Positions 17,001 to 23,191 of a stretch of DNA of 24,824 nucleotides are shown in pieces. Each line of letters opens with the position of its first letter. Within the stretch, counting starts at the first letter, position 1. Under the pieces are notes generated by a model, which did no database searches, had not been told where the DNA came from, and was given only the letters and a program-made list of their open reading frames with translations. This stretch comes from a virus. The translations under genes and the position numbers were made by a program. Location of the stretch: positions 1-24,824 of the IMG/VR virus record IMGVR_UViG_3300040801_000800; one strand, given 5' to 3'.

Positions 17001-17590
17001 ATGCTGAGAAGTTTGCAAACTTTGTGGCGTTCGGCAAAGAGGGTGGCGACGGTATAAACAAATCGCGCCTTAAAAGCTTTGGTATTGATGACGACACGAT
17101 TAAGATGTTTGAAAATACATTTGAATTCAACGAAAAAGGTAAACTAAAAGATTACGACATCAGTAAATGGCCTGTTAAGAAACGCGATAAGTTTGGAGAG
17201 ATACTTCGAGACATGAATCAGGCCGTTTCTCCTGAGACGACCATCGGTGAGACAGGTCTATATACGAGGACTACTGACCTTGGACGCGCACTATCAACAC
17301 TAATAAGTTACCCGATGCAACAGTTCAATATTCATGGTCTTGAGGATTTGAAACACTTCGATAGAATGACTTTCTTACACTCTGTTGGTGGATTTGCCGG
17401 AGCGTATTTAGGGCTGCACGCAAGATACGCAGCACAGGGTAAAGAAGTTGACGATGACAAGATTTTATTATACGCGCTACTGAATGTACCACAGCTCGGA
17501 GGGTTATCGGCGGTAACTTCGATGACAAGCCCTGCAACATTGGATACAATACAGAGTGCATTAAATATAGTTGGAATGGATAAAAAATAA
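14030..17590 (+). CDS. Internal virion protein D, T7 gp16-like core/ejection protein without visible lysozyme domain
   Basis: The largest gene here (1186 residues; T7 gp16 has 1318). In T7 it spans the inner membrane after ejection and pulls DNA in. Parts seen: a helical N-terminal region (1-215), a Pro/Thr/Gln-rich linker (about 221-285) with a 30-bp DNA repeat, charged helices (285-430), then two hydrophobic segments at about 435-450 (LLAASVVLGATGAQA) and 459-477 (LTGMFLLAGAAVVFGPSLV) that could form a membrane hairpin, and a long helical C-terminal part. The C-terminal segments 'LPFVVFSMPPELIATLGN' and 'TLISYPMQQFNI' are the kind of conserved stretches found in gp16-like proteins. The transglycosylase domain at the T7 gp16 N-terminus is not visible. 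Stop and next start overlap (TAATG). Confidence 0.85.
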   Translation: MADISQEELSDTPINLGAGNIFRVGDEIAQEHANLKSQDEASLGQKGWAFYDQALKVSTGNKVTGWAIEKSMSWESEDGYAMDDDIALGVLDAYNLNMKYFGDIRNTQSTEERYYRIAQALREQETDQRINTTLGEVGRTGAMITGSFVDIDLAVGFTVGMATKSSALAKVMMWDGVAETSLVATRFMVNKDYTAEDALFDMTTGLAITAGANKLMHSFKKPNATGTPRDSDATAASQRAGAPMGQETPPTPRPRDTEAPTGAQRTDTQATGAQRADVQPTAKTNADYRAEINRVNEVRKRTYTQMGLSKKQVDELEARKVEHSKMGLTPDQAKRMDTEKPLKSIDNETARILRTVDDMSRDMKTVADDVYALIKQAPQEDLEDLKAIIDDLVKQSPKEMAAVKRLYKSKLNNKKFDKVLAGIEGLDLKTSTKKKLLAASVVLGATGAQAAEDDFAAELTGMFLLAGAAVVFGPSLVKKVRNANIRQTVGNISGRVEDSYHRAAVNNSTQGDMVRSLGGLISDELHTRITSTVAPYNKAGGQAKKIMNDLVYSTESGAGAETTKAMWAHGSMFKYARAEQKMYRAWKAERKITMTSNILDGMNAIHKFRQEVMDNMELRNTTSPAVKELTAENDKIMQEIWDRVKEYDVYGFEKINYKAGMMPRLWKSANLNDLVNKVSTQDQFLIRDTIANAIAKTSGDPSTAIDIADKYMDSWIKGFDADIGVNRAEDIFGSIGSLLKDDVDFEKFADAMNVVKDKNSRAQYRVDFDINDIQPITVNIDGVDTVLTKAHFVERDFKTVLDRVANSMYGSAAIAKRGYKSRRQLDGAITTGVTNPTMRSELKQVADLVMGVPIASNNKFLHEISMITKDLTMVAKLPFVVFSMPPELIATLGNAGFTKGVRAVKDAVVSTFGKDSAMLASLSEVSGLGTSVKRMDTSGYRGLTDDITELDDAGITSKIRENTMKLRDFSMLANGLSYFSDVLQRANLQLNAEKFANFVAFGKEGGDGINKSRLKSFGIDDDTIKMFENTFEFNEKGKLKDYDISKWPVKKRDKFGEILRDMNQAVSPETTIGETGLYTRTTDLGRALSTLISYPMQQFNIHGLEDLKHFDRMTFLHSVGGFAGAYLGLHARYAAQGKEVDDDKILLYALLNVPQLGGLSAVTSMTSPATLDTIQSALNIVGMDKK
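14808..14867 (+). repeat. Two 30-bp direct repeats in the gp16-like linker
   Basis: CAACAGGTGCTCAACGT occurs at 14808-14824 and again at 14838-14854, giving two copies of a ten-residue unit containing TGAQR with Asp/Gln/Thr (residues about 261-280). A looser copy (AASQRAGAPM) lies at about 235-244. This is a flexible, recently duplicated linker. Confidence 0.85.
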
Positions 17591-17820
17591 TGACAAAACA
17601 GGAAAAGTTAACAGCACTGGATACAAAGATTTTAGACAAGATGATTGATATCCTAGATAGTAAAGATGGTCTACAGGAGCTATCGCTGCTCTCAGTACCG
17701 GTCAATTATCTTAAAGCCAATGCGGTTGTATCTGAGAAGCCTAAGTCTTCTGTAGAGGAAGACATGAAGAAGCGTCTTGAAATTGCTGAAAAACGCCGTA
17801 AAGTGAACAAACCCAAATGA
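17590..17820 (+). CDS. Small terminase subunit, T7 gp18-like
   Basis: A 76-residue charged helical protein directly before the large terminase, the place of T7 gp18 (DNA maturase A, 89 residues), which recognises the concatemer and stimulates the motor. Seen: an N-terminal helix (LTALDTKILDKMIDILDSK), a second helix 'LSLLSVPVNYLKANAVV' and a basic C-terminal helix (MKKRLEIAEKRRKVNK). Helix-loop-helix proteins of this size occupy this slot in many T7-like phages. Start and stop overlap the neighbours (TAATG, ATGA), showing tight coupling. The identification is mainly positional. Confidence 0.75.
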   Translation: MTKQEKLTALDTKILDKMIDILDSKDGLQELSLLSVPVNYLKANAVVSEKPKSSVEEDMKKRLEIAEKRRKVNKPK

Positions 17821-19571
17821 GCGTGCCTTTAAACACAATGACTCCTCGTGGTCATGTCGATTACTTCACCTCGGTGGCATGGGGCGAGTGTTATGATGAC
17901 GATAAATATTTCTCTGATGAACTTCTTGAAGACCACTTCATCATATTCTACACGTATGCCTTTGCCCACTTAGGTCTACCTCGACCAACACGTGCGCAGT
18001 ACGAGATGGCCCTATTCGTTCAGGACCGGTCCAATCCGCACCGTATGCTTATGGCTGAGCGTGGTCTGTCCAAGTCACTGACTTCTCAGATATACGTGGT
18101 ATGGCGTTTACTTAATGACCCGAACGAGCACATCCTTGTTATGTCTGCCGGACGAACTCGTGCTGGAAACTACTCACAGTTTGTACAGAAGCTAATCAAA
18201 ACCTTACCCATCACTAAGCCGATGGCACCACGACACAACATAGAGCGTACATCGGGTGAGTCGTTTGACGTTGCAGGTGCCACCGCATCAGATTCACCAT
18301 CGGTTTACGCGGTTGGAGCTTCAACACAGATTGCAGGTTTTCGTGCATCCCTGATTGTATATGATGATATTGAGACAGCGCAGTCTGTTGAGTCAGCAGT
18401 TATGTCTCAGTCGATTGACACGTATGCGATGGAAGCACAGAACCTTTTGATGTCAGGTATGGACGAGTCGATTACACTATGTACACCACACTCGATGTCA
18501 TCCATTTATATAAACTGGATTGATGAAAAAGGTTTCAAACCATTCATCATACCTTCTGAATACCCTGAAAGTGGGGCCAACTACTTTGGTGGCCTTGCTC
18601 CTTACATCGAAGAGCGCATTAAAGCCAACCCAAGTCTTATTGGACAGGCCGTTGATGAACGCCTTAACATTGATTTCCTTAACTCTAAGAAGATGCGTAT
18701 TGGAAAGTCTAAGTACAAGCTACAGTACATGCTTGATGTATCTGATTCAGATGATATGCGCTACCCTCTCAAGCTTGCTGACTTTATCGTTGATGATATT
18801 GATGATGAGATGGGTCCGCTACGTGTGATGTATTCGTCGATGCCTGAGAACATCTTATACCAAAAGCACAATGGTTTTGCCAAGGATAAACTGTTTAAAC
18901 CGGCGATGCGTTCAACAGAGATGGCAGAGTACGACTATCGTGTAATGTCAATCGATACTGCAGGTAAAGGCGCAGATGAGTTGGGGTACTCTATTTTGTA
19001 TCATTTGAACAGTAAAATATTTGCTAAGAAAGTGGGAGGGATGCAAGGTGGATATGAAGATGAGGTCATGATTAACATCGCGACCATGTGTAAGATGCAC
19101 AATATTCACACCTGCGTAGTGGAAGATAACTTCGGGGATGGTGCGTTTAGTAAGATGCTTGAACCACATATTGCGCGTATAAGCCCGTACACAGAGCTTG
19201 AGGGAATCAAAGTCACAGGTCAAAAAGAAGTGCGTATTATTGAGGCCCTTGAGCCGATGATGAACCAACACCGGATTGTAATTGACAGAGGTGTATTTGA
19301 GCAAGACCTACTTGCTACAAAGAGAGACTACTCGTTTACTCATCAGATAAGTCACATCACGAAAGAGCGCGGCTCACTTGGTCATGATGACCGACTTGAT
19401 GCGTTCGCTAATGGTGTTACGTATTTGATGGATAAGATTAGTGATAGTGATGAGAGGGGACTGGAGTTGCATGCAGAAGAGGAAGCAATGAAAACCCTTG
19501 AGTTTACATTGCAGATGTTTGGAGGACGGAGCCGAGGTAGGAAGCACTTAAACTTCGGGACTCGGTTTTAA
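17817..19571 (+). CDS. Terminase large subunit, T7 gp19-like
   Basis: The ATP-driven motor and nuclease that packages DNA, 584 residues (T7 gp19 is 586). The Walker A region is AERGLSKS (80-87) in the T7-specific 'RGxxKS' form, and Walker B is LIVYDDIE (179-186). Family segments 'SDSPSVYAVGASTQIAGFRA' (158-177), 'LCTPHS' (coupling motif area, 221-226) and 'YPLKLADFIV' follow. The RNase H-like nuclease has D380 (SIDTAGKG), the ED pair at 436-437 (VVEDNFGDG) and GHDDRLDAF (522-530). All expected catalytic residues appear present. It begins within the small-terminase stop (ATGA). Its stop shares TTAA with the stop of the convergent minus-strand operon. Confidence 0.95.
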   Translation: MSVPLNTMTPRGHVDYFTSVAWGECYDDDKYFSDELLEDHFIIFYTYAFAHLGLPRPTRAQYEMALFVQDRSNPHRMLMAERGLSKSLTSQIYVVWRLLNDPNEHILVMSAGRTRAGNYSQFVQKLIKTLPITKPMAPRHNIERTSGESFDVAGATASDSPSVYAVGASTQIAGFRASLIVYDDIETAQSVESAVMSQSIDTYAMEAQNLLMSGMDESITLCTPHSMSSIYINWIDEKGFKPFIIPSEYPESGANYFGGLAPYIEERIKANPSLIGQAVDERLNIDFLNSKKMRIGKSKYKLQYMLDVSDSDDMRYPLKLADFIVDDIDDEMGPLRVMYSSMPENILYQKHNGFAKDKLFKPAMRSTEMAEYDYRVMSIDTAGKGADELGYSILYHLNSKIFAKKVGGMQGGYEDEVMINIATMCKMHNIHTCVVEDNFGDGAFSKMLEPHIARISPYTELEGIKVTGQKEVRIIEALEPMMNQHRIVIDRGVFEQDLLATKRDYSFTHQISHITKERGSLGHDDRLDAFANGVTYLMDKISDSDERGLELHAEEEAMKTLEFTLQMFGGRSRGRKHLNFGTRF

Positions 19572-19819
19572 CTTCTTCGCCTTAAGGTTAACATTCTCAA
19601 AAACATTTCAGGAATAATCCTTACAGGTATCTCTATGGCCACATACTCTTCACCAAGCTCGTAAGGCTTGTCGTATCTTTCAAAATGACAAGATGAGAAT
19701 ATCTTATTTAAGAACTCCAACTCTTCTTTATCATCATCATCTGACAATGTGTCGTAAGGTATTGGGGTGTCACGCTCCTGCCACTCTTTGTACTCTTCTT
19801 CAGTCAATAGGTATTGCAT
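19568..19819 (-). CDS. Unknown acidic small protein, last gene of the minus-strand operon
   Basis: An 83-residue protein that I do not recognise. It has an AGGAGGT site five bases before ATG 19819. The N-terminal half is acidic (LTEEEYKEWQERD, LSDDDDKEELEF) and the C-terminal half ends in basic residues (LRMLTLRRR). 'LLTEEEY' at residues 4-10 also occurs in the DUF3310 protein encoded upstream at 20246-20605. The start lies inside the end of the preceding gene (20-base overlap). The stop codon overlaps the terminase stop on the other strand, leaving no room for a terminator. Confidence 0.75.
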   Translation of the reverse strand: MQYLLTEEEYKEWQERDTPIPYDTLSDDDDKEELEFLNKIFSSCHFERYDKPYELGEEYVAIEIPVRIIPEMFLRMLTLRRRS

Positions 19820-20030
19820 CTTCTACCTCCTCATCTTTAGGGCGTACATTAACATCGCCCTTCATCTCGTCAAGTATCTCACGAATGTCAGGAGCATCTA
19901 ACCCAAGTTGTGTAGCCAACCAACCTTCAAGACCTAAGAGGACTGTGAAGACCTGTGCCGGTTCACTGACGTGTATATCAAACTCCGCAGAGCCACCTTC
20001 AAAATTTACTAATACAAAGTCTTCTGTCAT
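19800..20030 (-). CDS. Unknown small acidic protein
   Basis: A 76-residue protein from ATG 20030, chosen over an in-frame ATG 42 bases upstream because AAGGA stands eight bases before it and the longer form would run into the preceding gene. Seen: a beta-like start (DFVLVNFEGGSAEFDIHV), a helix (AQVFTVLLGLEGWLATQLG) and an acidic tail (DEEVEDAIPID). No cysteines, signal peptide or membrane segment. Not recognised; small acidic phage proteins are sometimes host-protein inhibitors, but nothing here shows that. Confidence 0.7.
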   Translation of the reverse strand: MTEDFVLVNFEGGSAEFDIHVSEPAQVFTVLLGLEGWLATQLGLDAPDIREILDEMKGDVNVRPKDEEVEDAIPID

Positions 20031-20040
20031 ACTATTATCC

Positions 20041-20256
20041 TTAATCAATTTCGTATTCAGATACAACCACAAACGCTTGGTCTGAGTCTATCTGTGTATT
20101 CAACTCATCGCGGCGAACTTCGATGGCTCTAAACAGAATCTTCTGCACGTCGGATGGAAACATGGAGGTCGATACTTGATGACCTAGCTCATGTAGTTCG
20201 TTTTCATTCATCGTAGCTATTCTATAGATTAGCTCTTTACCTTTTTCAAGACTCAC
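20041..20256 (-). CDS. Unknown small protein with GTG start
   Basis: A 71-residue protein from GTG 20256, with GGGAG seven bases upstream; the internal Met at residue 16 has no ribosome site. The start overlaps the stop of the DUF3310 gene by 11 bases, which favours coupled translation. The protein is helical and charged (KGKELIYRIATMNENELHELGHQV, FRAIEVRRDELN), ending in 'AFVVVSEYEID'. Not recognised. Confidence 0.68.
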   Translation of the reverse strand: MSLEKGKELIYRIATMNENELHELGHQVSTSMFPSDVQKILFRAIEVRRDELNTQIDSDQAFVVVSEYEID

Positions 20257-20605
20257 CCTTGAGCTCCCGTTCGTAGTCCATAGCCTTTTCTATCTCAGCC
20301 TCGGTCTTGTCTTTTTTCCCTGCACGCAAGCGGTACTTCAACATATTGCCTTTTAAATAACCACGATACTCCTCTTCTGTAAGCAGAATCTTGATGGCAT
20401 CGATAGCTTGAAAGTCTTCCCAAAGTTCATAGTGCGTGGACTTGGCGTTCTTTACTTTGTTTTGAGGCTTATTCTGAGGTACTGTACGCTGCTTTGTCAT
20501 ACCCCATGTTCCACAGTTTGGGCAACATAACCCTTCTGTGGCACTCGACTCTATACGCTCACCGCTTGTTGCTGAGTAACGACACTTATCACACTGATAG
20601 TTCAT
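20246..20605 (-). CDS. Zinc-finger plus DUF3310 protein (possible nucleotide enzyme)
   Basis: A 119-residue protein from ATG 20605 with GGAGAG five bases upstream; the longer frame back to 20623 lacks a site. The N-terminus has a zinc-ribbon pattern, C5xxC8 and C28xxC31. Residues about 58-117 fit DUF3310: 'HYELWEDFQAIDAI', then 'GNMLKYRLRAGKKDKTEAE' and 'IEKAMDYEREL'. The family occurs in T7 gp1.7 (nucleotide kinase) and many phage replication operons, and its members are often fused to other domains. A role in nucleotide metabolism is inferred from this. The start lies within the end of the small basic gene at 20589-20756. Confidence 0.75.
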   Translation of the reverse strand: MNYQCDKCRYSATSGERIESSATEGLCCPNCGTWGMTKQRTVPQNKPQNKVKNAKSTHYELWEDFQAIDAIKILLTEEEYRGYLKGNMLKYRLRAGKKDKTEAEIEKAMDYERELKGES

Positions 20606-20756
20606 TTTGTCTCTCCATATCACGTTGGTAATGTTTAGCCTGTTTCTTTTGGTCTTTTAAAAACATCGCTCGCTTTCTTTCCTTGAAGCTTTTACTAGAC
20701 TCTTGCAAGCCACCTATCTTTAGTGTTTTCTTTTTGAACTTTTCGATATCATCCAT
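20589..20756 (-). CDS. Small basic protein (55 residues), unknown
   Basis: A 55-residue ORF from ATG 20756, two bases after the stop of the RHH gene, with AAAGGA 11 bases upstream. Very lysine/arginine-rich (EKFKKKTLKIGG, SFKERKRAMFLKDQKKQAKH), fully helical in appearance, with no hydrophobic core. It overlaps the next gene by 17 bases. Such proteins often bind nucleic acid, but no family is recognised. Without this gene a 150-base hole would be left in an otherwise gapless operon, which supports it. Confidence 0.6.
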   Translation of the reverse strand: MDDIEKFKKKTLKIGGLQESSKSFKERKRAMFLKDQKKQAKHYQRDMERQNELSV

Positions 20757-20757
20757 T

Positions 20758-20892
20758 TTACTTTTTATCCTTTTTCTCTTCTTCAGTTACCATGTGGTCC
20801 AGTTGACCACGCATGCTGCGTTTGTACTTCTCAGCAAGTCGCTTGAACCGTTCATGCAACTTGTCATCAACACTGATATGTTTCTCTTTCAT
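20758..20892 (-). CDS. Ribbon-helix-helix (Arc/CopG-type) DNA-binding protein, 44 residues
   Basis: A tiny transcription-factor-like protein. It has a beta strand KHISV (4-8), helix A (about DDKLHERFKRLAEKYK, 9-24) and helix B (SMRGQLDHMVTEEEKK, 26-41), exactly the strand-helix-helix pattern and size of Arc/Mnt-type repressors. The start ATG 20892 overlaps the stop of the zinc-ribbon gene (ATGA) and has AAGGAGG at good spacing. As a dimer it could bind an operator in the phage genome or in the host. The target is unknown; no operator with paired sites is evident nearby. Confidence 0.72.
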   Translation of the reverse strand: MKEKHISVDDKLHERFKRLAEKYKRSMRGQLDHMVTEEEKKDKK

Positions 20893-20908
20893 TTGTCCTC
20901 CTTTAAAT
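20888..20908 (-). repeat. 21-bp translation-start repeat, copy 1
   Basis: The minus-strand string TTTAAAGGAGGACAAATGAA (plus one more A) contains the ribosome site and first codons (Met-Lys) of the RHH gene. An identical copy lies at 21079-21099 before the zinc-ribbon gene. Two such strong identical starts in neighbouring genes suggest duplication or gene conversion of the initiation region. Confidence 0.85.
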
Positions 20909-21083
20909 CGTCTTCGACCCTATAGCCGTTCTTTTTATAGAATTCAGCATAGCGCATTGATTTGAAAGTTTTTCTTGCAGCTATTCCATGCTCTCTTCCA
21001 CCATCTAAAGTTACAGCACCGCAGCTACCACATTTAACATAAGCATAACTTGGATTGTATTTGTAGTTATCGCAGCATTTCAT
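20889..21083 (-). CDS. Small zinc-ribbon protein (64 residues)
   Basis: Residues C3-C4 and C18xxC21 ('MKCCDN', 'VKCGSCGAVT') give a zinc-ribbon-like knuckle arrangement; the first pair is adjacent rather than CxxC, so metal binding is not certain. The 'V-C-x-x-CGA' segment followed by 'AARKTFKSMR' recalls the second half of Lar-type restriction-alleviation proteins, but the expected Trp-Asn ending is missing, so I do not assign that function. It has a strong AAAGGAGG site and a four-base ATGA overlap with the RHH gene. Confidence 0.65.
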   Translation of the reverse strand: MKCCDNYKYNPSYAYVKCGSCGAVTLDGGREHGIAARKTFKSMRYAEFYKKNGYRVEDDLKEDK

Positions 21084-21099
21084 TTGTCCTCCTTTAAAA
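21079..21099 (-). repeat. 21-bp translation-start repeat, copy 2
   Basis: Exact second copy of the ribosome-site-plus-ATG-AAA block, before the zinc-ribbon gene at 20889-21083. It also contains the stop codon (TAA) of the 35-residue membrane protein gene upstream. Confidence 0.85.
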
Positions 21100-21201
21100 T
21101 ATTAAGTCTATGAGCTTCCATACACCAAGTGGTACAAATATGACTAACCCAATTGTCATAATTTTCAATAGGGATACTAGCCCATCTCCGAAATCGTACA
21201 T
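21094..21201 (-). CDS. Tiny single-pass membrane protein (35 residues)
   Basis: Starts at ATG 21201, which shares one base with the stop of the VRR-NUC gene (TGATG), with GGAGGA six bases upstream. A short acidic start (MYDFGDG) is followed by an almost wholly hydrophobic helix (LLKIMTIGLVIFVPLGVWKLI) and ends in DLIF. It fits a membrane micropeptide. Its place in the replication operon, away from the lysis genes, suggests an early role such as superinfection exclusion or inhibition of a host membrane function; this is a guess from position. No family recognised. Confidence 0.62.
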   Translation of the reverse strand: MYDFGDGLVSLLKIMTIGLVIFVPLGVWKLIDLIF

Positions 21202-21461
21202 CAGAATTCCTCCATAACATCGTAAAGGTGGTACGCAACTATCGCCTTACCACCGCTTTGTTTAATGAGATTGAGATGCACTTTCTGCAACTCACTCACC
21301 TTACCGCCCTTCTTCTTAACCTCAACAGCACAGAACTTACCGTGCTTACAAAATAAGATATCAGGCACTCCGCTTACGTTGGCCACTACAACCTTGATGA
21401 CGTAGTAACCCTGAGCCTTGAGATAATCGATTATCTCTTTTTGTATTTGTGATTCAGTCAT
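21201..21461 (-). CDS. VRR-NUC family nuclease
   Basis: A PD-(D/E)XK nuclease of 86 residues, the usual size for the stand-alone phage form. Seen: 'ESQIQKEIIDYLKAQG' (3-18), 'NVSGVPDIL' with catalytic D34, 'FCAVEVKKKGGKVSELQ' with E47, K49 and Q59. The family includes Holliday-junction or flap-cleaving nucleases and sits in the FAN1 C-terminus. AGGAGGT-like GGAGGT precedes ATG 21461. It is encoded immediately downstream of a SNF2-like helicase, a pairing seen in many phage genomes, which suggests joint work on branched or recombining DNA. Confidence 0.88.
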   Translation of the reverse strand: MTESQIQKEIIDYLKAQGYYVIKVVVANVSGVPDILFCKHGKFCAVEVKKKGGKVSELQKVHLNLIKQSGGKAIVAYHLYDVMEEF

Positions 21462-21486
21462 ATTTTACCTCCAATTTGTTTATAGT

Positions 21487-22818
21487 TTACTTAAGGGCCT
21501 TTATCAATTTATCCTGTGTTGCATCCTTTTTAGCCAATGCGGTCATCAGTTTGTATTCAACTTCACCCACAGCGATGTGCATGGCTCTGACCACCTCAGT
21601 TTGACCTTGTCTATGCAGTCGGGCATTAAACTGTTGGTAAAGCTCAAGGGACCACGTGAACCCATACCATATAATGAGGCTTCCACCGTGCTGCAAGTTT
21701 AGTCCATGCCCTGCCGATGCCGGATGTGCAAGAAGGGTTTTAATTTCACCCTTGTTCCATTGTTCAACCTCGGCTCCACTTTTACTGAGAACACACGCTT
21801 CAGGGAAAGCGCGTTTAAGAGCTTCCAATTCGTGCTTATAATTGTAGGCGACCAATATATTATCGTTGGGATTTTCATCGATTACCTCCTTCAAGGTATC
21901 TATCTTCAAGTCATGTATGTGATGAACCTTTCCATCCTCATCATACATGTTACCGCTACAAAATTGAAGCAGTTTGTTTGACAGCGTAGCCGCACTCATC
22001 GCAGTAATGTTGTCCTCACCATTCAGCTTTAACACCAAATCCTTTTCAAACTTTTCGTACTGTTTTAACAGCGGACCTTCGAGCGGATTCTCAAGAACTG
22101 TTGGTACGAATTTCGGAAGTTCCAAATAATCCTCTGCTTGCATTGAAAGCACAAGGTCTTTAATGTTGTTTTGAATCTCAGTCACCGAGCCACTACGTAT
22201 CGTATAGTCAAACCCATACGGGTTCTTGTCGAAGTACCGTGTTCTAAACATAGTTATCGTACGTCCTAATCGAAGTCCCCCATCAAGCAGATACATCTGC
22301 GGCCATAGGTCCATGTACCCATTAGCAGCAGGTGTACCGGTCAATAAAACCATACGACTGATGTACGGTACGACTTTCTTCAATGCTTTGAATCGTTGTG
22401 ATGCGTGCGACTTGAACGATGACGACTCATCGATGACCACCATATCGAATGGCCACTTGGCTTTGTAGTGTTCGACTAACCACTTGACGTTTTCTCTGTT
22501 GATAACGTACACGTCAGCCGTTCGCTGCAAAGCAGTGAGACGGTCGTTAAGTTTACCCGTTATGATAGAGAACTTCAGATGTGATAAGTGCTCCCACTTG
22601 GAAGCTTCTTTGTGCCATACGGTGTTGGCCACACGTAGAGGAGCGATTACCAAGACCTTGTTTGTAACGAAGTAATCGTTCATCAACTCATCGATTGCTG
22701 TCAGCGTGGTTGTTGTTTTGCCTAGTCCCATCTCAAGGAACAGGGCTGACTTGGGTACGTCGCAGATATGCTCAACACCCTTCTTCTGATATTCATGTAA
22801 GTTGTCATAGCTCAGCAT
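21487..22818 (-). CDS. SNF2/SWI2-like DEAD-box helicase (DNA translocase)
   Basis: It has 443 residues from ATG 22818, which has AGGAG at good spacing; an in-frame ATG at 22881 lies deep in the preceding gene and lacks a site. Superfamily 2 motifs in order: LHEYQKKGV (Q-like region, 7-15), EMGLGKTTT (29-37, Walker A), VVIDESSSFKS (127-137, a DES form of DEAH), LLTGTPAANG (158-167), then 'QFCSGN' and in lobe 2 'AGHGLNL' (369-375) with QFNARLHRQGQ (396-406) as motif VI. These short phage SNF2 proteins lack accessory domains and are thought to act in recombination or fork remodelling. It overlaps the zinc-finger gene by 14 bases. Confidence 0.93.
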   Translation of the reverse strand: MLSYDNLHEYQKKGVEHICDVPKSALFLEMGLGKTTTTLTAIDELMNDYFVTNKVLVIAPLRVANTVWHKEASKWEHLSHLKFSIITGKLNDRLTALQRTADVYVINRENVKWLVEHYKAKWPFDMVVIDESSSFKSHASQRFKALKKVVPYISRMVLLTGTPAANGYMDLWPQMYLLDGGLRLGRTITMFRTRYFDKNPYGFDYTIRSGSVTEIQNNIKDLVLSMQAEDYLELPKFVPTVLENPLEGPLLKQYEKFEKDLVLKLNGEDNITAMSAATLSNKLLQFCSGNMYDEDGKVHHIHDLKIDTLKEVIDENPNDNILVAYNYKHELEALKRAFPEACVLSKSGAEVEQWNKGEIKTLLAHPASAGHGLNLQHGGSLIIWYGFTWSLELYQQFNARLHRQGQTEVVRAMHIAVGEVEYKLMTALAKKDATQDKLIKALK

Positions 22819-23191
22819 TGAACTCTCCTGTCTCGCACCATCGCTTAAAGATAGCCCGTATTTTATTTCGTCTTTTTTCACGCTTCTCTATATCGAGCTC
22901 ACCTGAGGATAACCATCTTCTATAGCGGCTTCCTTCGGCACACGCCTTACATTGAAACTGATATCCTGTGTACGATGAACAGTTCTTATAGAACATTGTC
23001 GGGTCTGTTTCACCACAAGCGCATTTAGGAACCAGTTTGCGTGGTCGTGCCTTTGCAACTTTCTTTACATAGTTCTCTTTTCTCGATATCGATGTGCACT
23101 TGTGGCACTGAGCTGAATACCACTTACGAGCCTTATAAAATAAGGTTACAGGTAAATATTCTTTACATCGACTACATCTTTTAGTCTGCAT
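22805..23191 (-). CDS. Double zinc-finger protein, unknown role
   Basis: It has 128 residues and two zinc-finger-like modules. Module 1 has C6xxC9 and C29xxC32, and module 2 has C57xC59 and C81xxC84, each with a 'FYK' between the pairs (KEYLPVTLFYK and PTMFYKNC). The repeated pattern points to an internal duplication. Similar 'CxxC...FY...CxxC' modules appear in phage endonuclease VII-like proteins, but the His/Asn catalytic residues are not visible. The C-terminal third is basic and helical (EKREKRRNKIRAIFKRW). Probably nucleic-acid binding. The start at ATG 23191 has AGGAG upstream and overlaps the polymerase stop by 11 bases. Confidence 0.72.
   Translation of the reverse strand: MQTKRCSRCKEYLPVTLFYKARKWYSAQCHKCTSISRKENYVKKVAKARPRKLVPKCACGETDPTMFYKNCSSYTGYQFQCKACAEGSRYRRWLSSGELDIEKREKRRNKIRAIFKRWCETGEFNAEL

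Noticed and set aside
1-19571. T7-type phage promoters
   Set aside because: No repeated ~20-bp conserved promoter block was seen in the gaps, and no phage RNA polymerase gene is in the window.
20889-21083. Lar-type restriction alleviation protein
   Set aside because: The V-C-x-x-CGA segment is suggestive, but the first CPxC knuckle and the C-terminal Trp-Asn are absent.
20888-21099. CRISPR-like direct repeats
   Set aside because: Only two copies, and each coincides with a ribosome site and start codon; no spacer array.
22819-22881. Longer N-terminus of the SNF2-like helicase starting at 22881
   Set aside because: It would overlap the zinc-finger gene by 77 bases and has no ribosome site, whereas ATG 22818 has AGGAG at the right spacing.
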